The position numbers were made by a program, and so were the translations under genes. Of a stretch of 64,000 nucleotides of DNA, positions 18,696 through 28,316 are shown one piece after another; within the stretch, counting starts at the first letter, position 1; each line of letters begins with the position of its first letter. This DNA comes from Clostridium sp. GTDB lineage: Bacteria; Bacillota; Clostridia; Oscillospirales; Acutalibacteraceae. The stretch lies in the NCBI GenBank assembly GCA_023663865.1, contig JAMPGU010000001.1, positions 1 to 64,000 on the forward strand, read 5' to 3'. A model generated the notes under the pieces. The model did not search any database. It saw only the letters and a list, made by a program, of their open reading frames with translations, and was not told where the DNA came from.

Positions 18696-19670
18696 ATGGA
18701 ATACTATGGTTATGTATACGCTTATTTCAGATGGCGTGGAGTAGCAAGGGATATGCAAAATGTATATCTTGCTTTAAGTAAGGATGGGCTGCATTTTACG
18801 CCGCTTAATGGCAATGAGCCGATATTGCTCCCTGACAAAGGAACAAAAGCAGCACGTGACCCGCATCTTATCCGTTCTCAGGTAGACGGAAGGTATTATA
18901 TCATCGCTACTGATTTAGACGTAAACCGCAATCGCTGGAGAGAATATAAGCTGCGTGGGAGCAAATCAGTACATGTGTGGGAATCAGAGGACCTGGTTCA
19001 TTGGAGTGAGGATAACCTAAGACAGGTCATTGACGATTCGCTGGGATGTATATGGGCACCAAAGGTTTGTTTTGATGAGGAAAAAAAGAATTATGTAATG
19101 GCGTTTTCTGCCGCAGCGGCAGGAGAAATGGATATGAGCGTGTATTATACACGCACAAAGGACTTTAAACATTTCACCAAAGCAGAAATTCTTGTTCCAA
19201 AAGAACAGAACCTGAAGAAAGAAAAATGGGCGTGGTTTGTTCCGACGAGAAAATACTGTTCTTTTATTGATTCAACAACAGTAAAAGTAGGTGATACTTA
19301 CTATCGTTTCACGAAAAATGATACCTTACATACAATTAAGTGCGAAAAAAGTTCTCATATCGTAGAAAAATACTCTTTGGTTGAGAATATTGTCGCAGGA
19401 GAACATGGTGTTGAGGGTCCTTGCGTGTATAAACTGAATGACAGTGACAATTATGTCCTCCTGATGGATGGGTATGCAAGCCCAAATGCCGGCGTTGGGT
19501 ATTTTCCGCTTATTGCTTCTGCAAAAGGGATTGCATCAGCTGATTTTCGAAGATTACAGCCGCAGGAATACTCTCTCCCAGAGGGATGTAAGCATGGTTC
19601 TGTACTCCCTGTAACAAAAGAAGAATATGACCATTTAGAACGCGCATTCGGTACACCACACAAAAAGTAA
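18696..19670 (+). CDS. GH43-like arabinosidase, single domain
   Basis: Glycosidase of the GH43 clan, 324 residues, without accessory domains and without a signal peptide. Likely catalytic positions are Asp55 (ARDPHL), Asp192 (FIDSTTV) and Glu240 (GVEGPCV). It is only distantly similar to the three long GH43 proteins and is slightly richer in G and C than its neighbours, so it may have a different history. The ribosome site is GAAGAGGT. It stands alone, with its own upstream gap and no following gene on its strand. Confidence 0.8.
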   Translation: MEYYGYVYAYFRWRGVARDMQNVYLALSKDGLHFTPLNGNEPILLPDKGTKAARDPHLIRSQVDGRYYIIATDLDVNRNRWREYKLRGSKSVHVWESEDLVHWSEDNLRQVIDDSLGCIWAPKVCFDEEKKNYVMAFSAAAAGEMDMSVYYTRTKDFKHFTKAEILVPKEQNLKKEKWAWFVPTRKYCSFIDSTTVKVGDTYYRFTKNDTLHTIKCEKSSHIVEKYSLVENIVAGEHGVEGPCVYKLNDSDNYVLLMDGYASPNAGVGYFPLIASAKGIASADFRRLQPQEYSLPEGCKHGSVLPVTKEEYDHLERAFGTPHKK

Positions 19671-19962
19671 GATACACACAATTTTTAAAATTTTATAAAA
19701 AATATGCACCTCGTATAATGCAAGGGAGGAATTCCTTTTAATTATTGCACAGGAAACTCCTTTAATTGAAGGAAAACTCGCTGAAGATCGTTAAGGCAAG
19801 CGAAAAATCTTTTGAAGCATACTGATAAGAGCTTAAATAAAATCAGCAATTAACTATGTTTTTCCTCTCAAGCATATTTTCAAAATGTGTTCAAAAAACA
19901 TTTTGGGATGACCCCTTCAAATTACAGATAAAAAGCGGCTAAATAAATAATATTTAAAATTC
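19671..19962. other. Gap without gene next to TnpV
   Basis: No coding frame is convincing. Two similar 16-base stretches (GGAATTCCTTTTAATT and GGAAACTCCTTTAATT) lie near 19727-19768, and a small hairpin CAAAATGT/ACATTTTG lies at 19881-19905. This is probably debris of the transposon that carried TnpV. Confidence 0.4.
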
Positions 19963-19998
19963 AACACCTCTGACGATAATTGAATCATCAGAGGTGTT
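19963..19998. terminator. Bidirectional terminator
   Basis: The 11-bp stem AACACCTCTGA/TCAGAGGTGTT is followed by a T-run on the plus strand. It sits between the convergent GH43-like gene and TnpV. Confidence 0.75.
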
Positions 19999-20001
19999 GT
20001 T

Positions 20002-20370
20002 TTATATTCTACTTATATATTCATAGACATATTCTCTTGCTTGATTAGCAATGTTATTCATCATTTGTACCCATAACATTTGATTATCTGATTTGAGTTG
20101 TTCTGTAACACCTTCACTTTCAAAAAGTTGTTTTACAAGCGTATCATACATTTTTGCTGCACTGACATCAATGTCGTGCAAATATGAATTAAGCTTATCG
20201 CTGGTGAGCAAATCATAATAAATAACCCTATGATATTCTATCAAATACTCTTTATGCCTTTGCCCCCAAATTCCTATTTCGTAATTTGTATCTGTTGATA
20301 CTAATGCAGGAATTTTAACATCTCCAACTTCAATATAATTTCCGTTTAACTCTTCATATAATGATTTCAT
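20002..20370 (-). CDS. tnpV: TnpV family transposon protein
   Basis: 122-residue protein of the TnpV family, recognised from its N-terminal block (MKSLYEELNGNY), the IWGQRHKEYL motif, LLTSDKLNSYL and the C-terminal MNNI-AREYV block. These small proteins accompany transposons and integrative elements in Clostridia; their role is not known. No recombinase or transposase is next to it here, so this is an orphan left from a larger element. Confidence 0.85.
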   Translation of the reverse strand: MKSLYEELNGNYIEVGDVKIPALVSTDTNYEIGIWGQRHKEYLIEYHRVIYYDLLTSDKLNSYLHDIDVSAAKMYDTLVKQLFESEGVTEQLKSDNQMLWVQMMNNIANQAREYVYEYISRI

Positions 20371-20436
20371 TGTAAATCCTCCGATTTAATTTAATTATTT
20401 AACCTACAATCAAATCATCTGGCTATTTACAAAGTT

Positions 20437-20468
20437 TTAGGACACCCTCTTTATCAAGGGTGTCCTAA
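20437..20468. terminator. Hairpin between TnpV and GH43 copy B
   Basis: A perfect 12-bp stem TTAGGACACCCT/AGGGTGTCCTAA with an 8-nt loop. It lacks a good U-run on either strand, so it could be the end of a mobile element rather than a terminator. Confidence 0.45.
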
Positions 20469-20534
20469 ATAACAGCCTTTGATTTTATTTTTATCTTATT
20501 TTTATAAAAAATCAAGATTATTAGAGGGGGAAAT

Positions 20535-22265
20535 ATGAAGGAATATTGCAATCCGATTAATATTGATTATAAATTTCAGCATTACGGTAAAAATGCGCAC
20601 CGAGAGGCTGCTGATCCTACACTGATTTATTTCAAGAATAAATACTATATTTTCGCATCAATGTCTGCGGGCTTTTATTACTCAGATGATTTAGTAAACT
20701 GGAACTGGCACGAGAACAGACAGCTTGATATGTACCGATATGCACCGGATGTAAGGCAGATTGGCGAATATCTGTATTTTTGTGCATCAAGTCTGAGACC
20801 TTCAACAATATGGCGAACAAAGGACCCTTTATCTGATGCTTTTGAAAAGGTATCTGAACCATTCGGATTCTGGGATCCTGCACTGTTTTATGATGATGAC
20901 GGAAGAACCTATATCTATTGGGGATGCGGAAACCGTCCCCTTTTCGGCAGAGAATTAGATACCAAAACAATGCTGCCAAAGGGCAAAAAAGTCAAAATTA
21001 TGGAAGGCAAACCAACAGAGCACGGATGGGAACGCTTTTTCTGCAAAGGCTTTGAACGCCCTGAGCCTAAAAACTTTTTAATGAAATATTTTGCTCCCAT
21101 GTCTAACCCAAAAGGAAAACCATATATAGAAGGAGCTTATGTTAATAAAATCAACGGTAGATACTATTTTCAATATGCAGCACCTGCAACAGAATTCCCT
21201 GTATACGGAAATGGTGTTTACACATCCGATAAGCCTTTAGGTCCATACAAATTTCAGGAACACAATCCCTTTTCTTTCAAGCCTACGGGCTTCATAAACG
21301 GAGCAGGTCACGGCAGCACCATAGAAGATAAATACGGCAATCTGTGGCATATTGCCTCAATGCGTATTTCTGTAAATCAGAATTTTGAAAGACGCCTCGG
21401 TCTTTTCCCTGCAGGTATTGATGATGACGGAATTTTGTTCTGTAATCAGAATTTTGGTGATTATCCGATTGTTTTTCCTGATAAAAAATTCAATCCTGAA
21501 AAACTGCAGCCACACTATATGCTTTTGTCATACAACAAGTCTGCCACAGCATCAAGCTGTCTTGAGGGACATCCTGCAAGGCTTGCTTTAAACGAGGATA
21601 TAAGAACCTGGTGGTGTGCACAAGGCAGTGCCGATGAATGGTATCAGGTTGATTTAGGCAAAGAGTATTCCTGCCATTCAATACAAATAAATCTTGCTGA
21701 AGAAAGCATTCCTGCACAAAAGCATAACAAATCAGAATGCGCACAGGAATTTGGTGCAAACAAGCGTTACATAGATTCGTCAAAGGATTTAGTAAGCAGA
21801 TACATCATTGAGGGAAGCACCGATAGAAAAAACTGGTTTGTGCTGTGTGATAAATCAGATACAAAAACCGACCTGTCACACGATTATATAGTATTAAACG
21901 AAAATTGCTTTCTTCGATATATCAAAATCACATCAGTTGAACTGCCGTACAATCAAAAATTTGCAATCAGCGGACTGAGAGTATTCGGTCTTGATAATGG
22001 TACTAAGCCAACAGCTGCAACGAATGTATATGCTCAGCGTATAAGTCCGTTTGATGCAGCAGTGACATGGGATAAGTGTGATGATGCAATCGGCTACAAT
22101 GTAAGATACGGAATTGCCCCTGATAAGCTTTACAGCAGTTATCTTATATACGAATCTGATAAGGCTACAATTACAACGCTTAATAAGGGGCAGGATTATT
22201 GGTTCTGTGTGGACAGCTTTAATGAAAGTGGAATTACACAGGGAGCAATATACAAAATAAGATAG
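20535..22265 (+). CDS. GH43 glycosidase with F5/8C and Fn3-like domains (copy B)
   Basis: Second of the three long GH43 paralogues, 576 residues. Likely catalytic residues are Asp27 (EAADPT), Asp114 (FWDPALF) and Glu199 (YIEGAYV). Discoidin-like and Fn3-like parts follow, as in copy A, ending in DSFNESGITQG. The ribosome site is GAGGGGG. It is the first gene of a five-gene rightward operon with lipase, lipoprotein, GPH transporter and GH2, and unlike the other two copies it has no AraC gene beside it. TnpV debris directly upstream may have replaced its regulator. Confidence 0.88.
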   Translation: MKEYCNPINIDYKFQHYGKNAHREAADPTLIYFKNKYYIFASMSAGFYYSDDLVNWNWHENRQLDMYRYAPDVRQIGEYLYFCASSLRPSTIWRTKDPLSDAFEKVSEPFGFWDPALFYDDDGRTYIYWGCGNRPLFGRELDTKTMLPKGKKVKIMEGKPTEHGWERFFCKGFERPEPKNFLMKYFAPMSNPKGKPYIEGAYVNKINGRYYFQYAAPATEFPVYGNGVYTSDKPLGPYKFQEHNPFSFKPTGFINGAGHGSTIEDKYGNLWHIASMRISVNQNFERRLGLFPAGIDDDGILFCNQNFGDYPIVFPDKKFNPEKLQPHYMLLSYNKSATASSCLEGHPARLALNEDIRTWWCAQGSADEWYQVDLGKEYSCHSIQINLAEESIPAQKHNKSECAQEFGANKRYIDSSKDLVSRYIIEGSTDRKNWFVLCDKSDTKTDLSHDYIVLNENCFLRYIKITSVELPYNQKFAISGLRVFGLDNGTKPTAATNVYAQRISPFDAAVTWDKCDDAIGYNVRYGIAPDKLYSSYLIYESDKATITTLNKGQDYWFCVDSFNESGITQGAIYKIR

Positions 22266-22277
22266 GAGATGATATTT

Positions 22278-23555
22278 TTGAAAAATAAAGAAGAAATAAA
22301 AAAGCCATTAAGTACACCTGATGTTCTAAAGAATTTTTTGAAAAAGTCTCTGAATAATACAGGTACTGAAAAGATAAGAGGCGAATATCCCATAATTCTT
22401 GTTCACGGAATGGGAGCATGGGGTGACGGCTCACCTACTGAAAAAGACAGACCATATTGGGGAGAATCCTTTAATATGATTCCGATATTGAGAGAAATGG
22501 GCTACAAGGTTCACAACCCCACTGTAGGCTCTTTCAGCAGTGCGTGGGACAGAGCCTGCGATTTATTTGCAGTTTTAACAGGTACAAAAGCTGATTATGG
22601 TGCTGCGCATAGCAAAAAATTTCATCACCAAAGATATGGCAGAGATTATACCGACTGCACTCTGCTTGATAAGCCGTGGGATATGCAGACAAAGCTGCAT
22701 CTTGTAGGTCACAGCTTTGGTGGTGAAACCATACGCTTATTTACATATCTGCTTGAATACGGAGATGCAGCAGAAAGAGAGTGCTCAAAGGATGATTGCT
22801 CGCCTTTATTTCAGGGAGGACACAGTAATTTAATTCATTCAATCACAACGCTTGCCTCCCCTCACAATGGCTCACCAATTGCGAATGTAGCAAGAGCAAC
22901 CTTTATACCGAATCTGTTTTTTGGTCTTGCTTCAAATATTGTTGGAGTATTAGGCGAAAAAACAATTTATGATTTTGTATTGGATCAATGGAAGCTGTCA
23001 TCTCCAAGAAGCAGTAATAAACGAGCAAGGTTTTCAACACTGAAGCAGCTGCAGTTTGCACTTTCAAAGGATAACTGCATTTATGATTTAACACTTAAAG
23101 GTGCACAGGAGCTGAATAAGAGAATTAAAAAATCCGATAATATTTACTATTTTTCATATACAAACAGAATCACACAGACCACAGAAAAAGGAAGAGAACG
23201 TTGTTACTCAGATGATATTTTCAATTTTTTCAAAATGTCATATCCGTTTTTAAACAACTGTGCAAAATTCCGAATTAACGGTAAAAAATTAAGCCGTGAC
23301 TGGCAGCCGAATGACGGCATTGTTCCTGTAAAAAGCGGTTTATATCCATTTGAAGAAAATCACACAGATTTTTCCGGAAACGAAATTAAGGGTACAGGTA
23401 TATGGCATATAATGCCTACACTTGAGAGAGCAGATCATTTTGATTTCTGTTCCGTCAAGCAGGACGGCGACAAAGATGCTTTTGTAAGCTTTTATCGTGA
23501 CCTGTTTGACCTGTTAGCAATAACCGAAAAAATCAACAACAAAACAATCGAATAA
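22278..23555 (+). CDS. Lipase-like alpha/beta hydrolase (family I.5 type)
   Basis: About 425 residues, related to the staphylococcal and thermophilic-bacillus lipases. It has the oxyanion block ILVHGMGAWG, nucleophile Ser in VGHSFGGE (near residue 146), acid Asp in PNDGIVP and the catalytic His in ADHFDF. A TTG at 22278 is the preferred start because TAGGAG lies at normal spacing before it; the ATG at 22269 would sit on top of the ribosome site. Secreted relatives carry signal peptides, but none is seen here. The gene starts about 10 bp after GH43 copy B. It may hydrolyse ester decorations on imported oligosaccharides or lipid-like esters. Confidence 0.8.
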   Translation: MKNKEEIKKPLSTPDVLKNFLKKSLNNTGTEKIRGEYPIILVHGMGAWGDGSPTEKDRPYWGESFNMIPILREMGYKVHNPTVGSFSSAWDRACDLFAVLTGTKADYGAAHSKKFHHQRYGRDYTDCTLLDKPWDMQTKLHLVGHSFGGETIRLFTYLLEYGDAAERECSKDDCSPLFQGGHSNLIHSITTLASPHNGSPIANVARATFIPNLFFGLASNIVGVLGEKTIYDFVLDQWKLSSPRSSNKRARFSTLKQLQFALSKDNCIYDLTLKGAQELNKRIKKSDNIYYFSYTNRITQTTEKGRERCYSDDIFNFFKMSYPFLNNCAKFRINGKKLSRDWQPNDGIVPVKSGLYPFEENHTDFSGNEIKGTGIWHIMPTLERADHFDFCSVKQDGDKDAFVSFYRDLFDLLAITEKINNKTIE

Positions 23556-23565
23556 GGAGAAAATT

Positions 23566-24162
23566 ATGAAAAAATTTATTTCAATACTTTTAACACTTAC
23601 TATCTGCCTCTGCCTTGCATCCTGCTCACTTATGTCAGGCAAAACAACAAATTATGAAAAAATCAACAGTGAAAACTTACCTGACGAGCAGGCTGAAATT
23701 GTTGCACTATATAATTACTGCCTTGAAAATTCAGATACACTCAAGCGCACCGAATACCAACGAGCTCTTATGTACTGCAATGCAAAACTAATAAACAAAG
23801 ATATTAATATATGCGAATTCTTCCCTGATATAAATGATGTTGTCGGTATTGACGATACAAATGAAGCTGACAGCTCTCTTGCTTCGCTTGATGAAGCACA
23901 GGTGAAATCAGCAGCACTCATTGAAAAAAGCGAGTCAACTGCAACATATAAAATTGAGCTTACTGATGCAGTAAGTGACCAAACTGTGAAATCAGGTCAG
24001 GGCGGCTATTGGGATATTCTTGAATTTCAGGAAATCAGTGACCTTATTGTAACATCTACTGCACAAATTGGTGTTGAGGGTGTCGAGGTCGGTGATGAAA
24101 TGGTAATAAATCTTACCGAAGGTACATTACAGGTTGTTATTGACCTTGATTCCAAAAAATAA
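23566..24162 (+). CDS. Lipoprotein of unknown function, frameshifted end
   Basis: Begins with a lipoprotein signal (MKKFISILLTLTICLCLASC, lipobox LASC with Cys20), so it should be attached to the outer face of the membrane. The rest is acidic and not recognised. The frame stops at 24162 inside a run of six A. One extra A would continue in a coding-like frame for about 37 more codons (KEGGTGKIKY..., to a stop at 24273-24275). The gene is therefore either freshly frameshifted or expressed full length by slippage at the A-run. It sits between lipase and GPH transporter in the operon. Confidence 0.75.
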   Translation: MKKFISILLTLTICLCLASCSLMSGKTTNYEKINSENLPDEQAEIVALYNYCLENSDTLKRTEYQRALMYCNAKLINKDINICEFFPDINDVVGIDDTNEADSSLASLDEAQVKSAALIEKSESTATYKIELTDAVSDQTVKSGQGGYWDILEFQEISDLIVTSTAQIGVEGVEVGDEMVINLTEGTLQVVIDLDSKK

Positions 24163-24303
24163 TATCTGCCGAAGGAAGCTACAAGGAGGGCGGAACCGGC
24201 AAAATCAAATACGCAGTAATATCCACAAATGTTGATTTACAGGTAGAACAGAGAATGTCCTTCGCCTCAAAATAACATATAAAAAACTGAAAGAGCCATT
24301 ATT

Positions 24304-25689
24304 ATGAAAAATAAAATTTTAAAAAAAGAAAGAACCTTACCATTATGGTTTTACCCTGCATGGTGCAGCCGAAATATTGCCGTAGGCACAGTTACTATTT
24401 TACTTGGCTACATAACCTTTTATTCAACAAATATTTTAGAGCTTGACCCTAAGATTGTAGGCACATTGCTGATGCTTTCAAAGCTGTTTGACGGTGTAAC
24501 TGATTTGATTGCAGGCTTTCTGATTGACAGAACAAATACTCGTTTCGGAAGAGCAAGACCGTATGAGTTTGCCGTACTGCTTTTCTGCCTGTTTACATTG
24601 CTGTTATTCTCAGCACCCGTTATGAGCAAAAATGCAACAGCAGGCTTTGTTTTTGTTGTCTACACCTTAATTTTCTCAGTATTTAACACACTTTTTGCAA
24701 CGAGCGAGCCCGTGTATCTTGCAAGAAGTGTAGAACGGGATGACGACCGAATGAAGGTACTGTCAGTTGCAGGAATATTCAGTGGTGTTTTCTCAGGACT
24801 TATCGGACTTATAATGCCGTTACTCATCAAACAATGGGGTGACAGTCAGATTGGCTGGCGCAAAATAACACTTGTTCTTGTAGTGCCTTGCCTGATATTC
24901 AGTATGCTGCGTTTTATCACTATAAAAGAAAAGGTAAGCAGTGACCTGAGTGCCACACAAAAAATTGATTTCAAGGAAGGAATAGGCTTACTATTCCATA
25001 ACCGTTACATAATTATCTTTGCACTTGTAATGCTGCTCACAAATGCTGCAAGCAATCTTCAGCAGTCACATGTTTACTACTATACATACATTGTAGGTGA
25101 TTTAACAAAACAATCATTAGTCGGAATGTCAGGCGCATTTTCAATGCTCTTCCTTGCTATATCACCTATTCTGGCAAAGAAAATCAATCTTACAAATGTA
25201 ATGCGATTGGGTTTACTTATGGGCGTAATCGGATATTTAATTCCCTTGCTCGGACTTCGTTCTGTTCCTGTATTGATGATAGGTATGGCTCTCTCTATGG
25301 CAGCTATCCTGCCGATATATCTGCTTTCTGCATCAATAGTAATTAACTGTATGGACTACGGTGAATGGAAAAGCGGAAAAAGAGGAGAAGGTATTTATTC
25401 CTGCGTATCAGGCTTTGGTGCAAAGGTAGGTATCGGCATTGCCTCGGCAATTATCGGATTTACTCTGTCACTTGGCAAATTTGATGCCAAGCTTGATGTG
25501 CAGTCTGCTTCATCAGAAAGATCAATTATCCTGCTTTATACCGTAATCCCTGCTGTACTGCTGCTTGTTTCTCTCATTTTATTTATGTTCTATGATTTGG
25601 ATAAAAAGCTGCCTCAGATACAAAATGATTTAAAGCTCAGAAACGGTAATGCAGACATTGCTGATAAAGAGCTTGAAGCACAGCAGTGA
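24304..25689 (+). CDS. GPH-family sugar:cation symporter
   Basis: Twelve-helix permease of the glycoside-pentoside-hexuronide family (MelB/XylP type), 461 residues. Family landmarks are the SKLFDGVTDLIAGFLIDRT block in helix 2 with the following loop (RFGRARPYE) and the late DYGEWKSGKRGEG motif. It probably couples uptake of an oligo- or monosaccharide to a cation. It lies between the GH43 and GH2 of the rightward operon and is the operon's only transporter, taking the place held by MFS permeases in the two other modules. Confidence 0.9.
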   Translation: MKNKILKKERTLPLWFYPAWCSRNIAVGTVTILLGYITFYSTNILELDPKIVGTLLMLSKLFDGVTDLIAGFLIDRTNTRFGRARPYEFAVLLFCLFTLLLFSAPVMSKNATAGFVFVVYTLIFSVFNTLFATSEPVYLARSVERDDDRMKVLSVAGIFSGVFSGLIGLIMPLLIKQWGDSQIGWRKITLVLVVPCLIFSMLRFITIKEKVSSDLSATQKIDFKEGIGLLFHNRYIIIFALVMLLTNAASNLQQSHVYYYTYIVGDLTKQSLVGMSGAFSMLFLAISPILAKKINLTNVMRLGLLMGVIGYLIPLLGLRSVPVLMIGMALSMAAILPIYLLSASIVINCMDYGEWKSGKRGEGIYSCVSGFGAKVGIGIASAIIGFTLSLGKFDAKLDVQSASSERSIILLYTVIPAVLLLVSLILFMFYDLDKKLPQIQNDLKLRNGNADIADKELEAQQ

Positions 25690-25722
25690 TATTCGCATCA
25701 ATTACAATCAGGAGGATTGAAT

Positions 25723-28122
25723 ATGAGTAAAATTCTTTTTAATGACAACTGGACAGTGCAAAAGGATGGGGAGAACAAATCATATTGTGTCACCCTCCCC
25801 CATGATGCTATGATTTATGAAAAGCGTGATCCTGATTGCATCAACGGTTGTGACACAGGCTTTTATCCCGGAGGACTTTATACCTACACAAAGGAATGGC
25901 TTGTACCTCAGGAATATGAAAACAAAATTATTATTCTTGAATTTGAAGGAATATATAAAAATGCAAGCGTTTATATAAACAATCACCTTGTCGCACAGCG
26001 ACCTTACGGCTACTCAGGCTTTTCTGTCAACTGTGAGCAATTTTTAAAATACAACTCAAAAAACGAGATAAAAGTAGTTGCAGATAATAGCAAGGTACCT
26101 AATTCACGCTGGTATTCGGGAAGTGGAATTTATCGTCCTATTTATCTGCATATTAAGGAAAAAGTGCATATTTTACCTGATGGAGTAAAAATCACCACAA
26201 AATCAATTAATCCTTCAGTTATCAATGTCAGCACAGAGCATACAGACGGCAATATAGCTATAGAAATATATGATAATGAAAATTTGATTGCAGCTGCAAA
26301 CGGAGATAATGTTGACATACTTGTTGAAAATGCAAAGCTGTGGTCTGATGAGAATCCATATCTTTATCAATGCAAAGTCACTTTAAGAGAAGGTACAGAA
26401 ATAAAAGATGAAGTAACCGTTTCATTCGGAATAAGAACATTATCCTGGAGCACAAAAGGCTTTTTTGTTAACGGCAAAGAAGTAAAATTCAGAGGAGCCT
26501 GCATTCACCACGATAACGGTGTTATTGGTGCATGTGCGTTCAAAGATGCTGAGGACAGAAAAATTCGCCTGCTTAAAGAAGCAGGCTTCAATGCTGTTCG
26601 CTCTGCACACAATCCCTGCTCAAAATATTTATTAGAGGCTGCTGACAAATATGGCATTTATGTAATGGACGAATTCACTGATATGTGGTATCGCAGAAAA
26701 AAGACTTATGATTATGCACTTGATTTTGAAAAATGGTTTGAAAAAGATATTAAATCAATGGTTGAAAAATGCTATAATCATCCAAGTGTTGTTATGTATT
26801 CAACAGGAAATGAAATTGTTGAAACATCTGAGAAAAAAGCAGTTGAGCTATCAAAACAGATGCAAAAGCTGTTTCACAGTCTGGACGCAACACGCCCTGT
26901 AACCTGTGGTATTAATATGGCATTAAGTGCAATGGGCTCATTTGGAATCGGAGTATTTCAAGATGAAAAGCCTAAAAAGAAAAAGCCCCAAAAAACAAAG
27001 AAAAAAGCCTCAGGCAAAAAGCTTGTCAGCAGTGAGCTCTATAACACCCTTGTACAATTCATGGGTAATCAGATGAATATGGTAAGCCGTATGCCAATCA
27101 GTGACAAGGCAACAAAGGGTGTATTTGATTATGTTGATATATGCGGATATAACTACGCTGTATCAAGATACGAAAATGAACCAAAGCACCACCCTGACAG
27201 AATTATTGTAGGCAGCGAAACCCGTCCGCCAACAATTGTTGAAAACTGGAAATTAGTAAGCAGACTTCCGTATGTTATCGGTGACTTTATGTGGGCTGGC
27301 CATGATTATCTTGGTGAAGCAGGAATCGGTGCAGTATCATATTCAAGTCAAGATAGCAGTATTTTATTAAAAAAATATCCATATCTTCTTGCAAATTCAG
27401 GTATTATTGATATTTGCGGTCAGTTTCGACCTGAGGTGTGGCTAACTCGTGCTGCTTACGGAATAATAGGAAATAAACCATATATAGGTGTTGAACCGAT
27501 TACGCATTCAAAAGAAAAGTCCGTACGCTCTATGTGGCGTCAATCCGATGCTGTGCACAGTTGGTCCTGGCAAGGCTGTGAAAATTATCCTGCACAGATA
27601 ATTGTGTATTCAAATGCATATTCAGTAAAACTGCTTTTAAATGGTGCTGAAATCAATCATAAAAAGGTTAAAGACTGCAAAGCTGTATTCAAAGCGCTTT
27701 ATAATGCAGGAACACTCACGGCAATTAACTATGATTCAAACGGCAATGAGCTTGGCAGAGATGTTCTGAAAACTGCATCAGCTAAAACAATTATCACATT
27801 GGATGCTGAAAAAGATACTCTGACTGCAAACGGTCAGGACTTATGCTATCTGAATATCTATCTTACTGATGAATATGGTGAGATAAAAGCATCTGAGGAT
27901 ACTGCCGTAACTGTAGAGATAACAGGTGAAGGAACCCTGCAAGGCTTAGGATCTGCTAATCCATACACTGAGGAAGGTTTTACAAATTCATACCATAACA
28001 CCTATTACGGCAGAGCATTGGCAGTAATCCGTTCAAGTCATAATCCGGGGAAAATTGAAATCACCGTAACAGCAAAAGGATTAGAACCTTGCAATAAAAC
28101 AATTATTGTAGTTGATAAATAA
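25723..28122 (+). CDS. GH2 beta-galactosidase family enzyme (copy B)
   Basis: Family 2 glycosidase, 799 residues, paralogue of the GH2 at 11.5 kb with the same domain order. Acid/base Glu is in STGNEIVET and the nucleophile Glu in VGSETRPP. Substrate-pocket landmarks RWYSGSGIYRPI and RSAHNPCSK are present. The start at 25723 (MSKILFNDNW) follows CAGGAGG; the frame opens two codons earlier at a TTG. A lysine-rich loop (KPKKKKPQKTKKK) near residue 420 interrupts the barrel, and a shorter lysine-rich stretch occurs at the same place in copy A. Last gene of the operon. Confidence 0.9.
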   Translation: MSKILFNDNWTVQKDGENKSYCVTLPHDAMIYEKRDPDCINGCDTGFYPGGLYTYTKEWLVPQEYENKIIILEFEGIYKNASVYINNHLVAQRPYGYSGFSVNCEQFLKYNSKNEIKVVADNSKVPNSRWYSGSGIYRPIYLHIKEKVHILPDGVKITTKSINPSVINVSTEHTDGNIAIEIYDNENLIAAANGDNVDILVENAKLWSDENPYLYQCKVTLREGTEIKDEVTVSFGIRTLSWSTKGFFVNGKEVKFRGACIHHDNGVIGACAFKDAEDRKIRLLKEAGFNAVRSAHNPCSKYLLEAADKYGIYVMDEFTDMWYRRKKTYDYALDFEKWFEKDIKSMVEKCYNHPSVVMYSTGNEIVETSEKKAVELSKQMQKLFHSLDATRPVTCGINMALSAMGSFGIGVFQDEKPKKKKPQKTKKKASGKKLVSSELYNTLVQFMGNQMNMVSRMPISDKATKGVFDYVDICGYNYAVSRYENEPKHHPDRIIVGSETRPPTIVENWKLVSRLPYVIGDFMWAGHDYLGEAGIGAVSYSSQDSSILLKKYPYLLANSGIIDICGQFRPEVWLTRAAYGIIGNKPYIGVEPITHSKEKSVRSMWRQSDAVHSWSWQGCENYPAQIIVYSNAYSVKLLLNGAEINHKKVKDCKAVFKALYNAGTLTAINYDSNGNELGRDVLKTASAKTIITLDAEKDTLTANGQDLCYLNIYLTDEYGEIKASEDTAVTVEITGEGTLQGLGSANPYTEEGFTNSYHNTYYGRALAVIRSSHNPGKIEITVTAKGLEPCNKTIIVVDK

Positions 28123-28175
28123 ATTCTACATTACACACAATTGAATATTTTACAGATTTAATGTACGATTGGGAT

Positions 28176-28273
28176 AGTCGGGCATTGAGGCTTTACATAT
28201 TTACATAGCAATTCCTCACACAAGGGAGTAGTCTGTGTAAAAGTATGTATAGGTTTCAGTGCCCGACTTTTTT
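28176..28273 (+). ncRNA. Structured RNA or long attenuator-like terminator
   Basis: A 13-bp outer stem (28176-28188 with 28256-28268, one G-U pair) encloses 67 nt that contain at least one inner hairpin (ACACA/TGTGT around AGGGAGTAGTC) and is followed by six T. It lies after GH2 copy B and before a broken HTH gene. The simplest role is termination of the GH2 operon. The elaborate loop suggests a small RNA or a leader controlling the mobile-element gene behind it. I do not recognise a known family; the GGGAGTAG string alone resembles part of manganese riboswitches but the rest does not fit. Confidence 0.5.
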
Positions 28274-28316
28274 GCGTTCTGAAATCTATAAAACTTTAGA
28301 AAGGAGGTCCAATAAT

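Noticed and set aside
28200..28245. Manganese (yybP-ykoY) riboswitch because of GGGAGTAG
   Set aside because: Only this one string agrees; the second conserved loop and three-way layout are not found and no cation-transport gene follows.
28245..28316. An ATG start for the HTH gene at 28245
   Set aside because: It lies inside the right arm of the RNA hairpin, far before the strong ribosome site, and the peptide there has no resemblance to the family.
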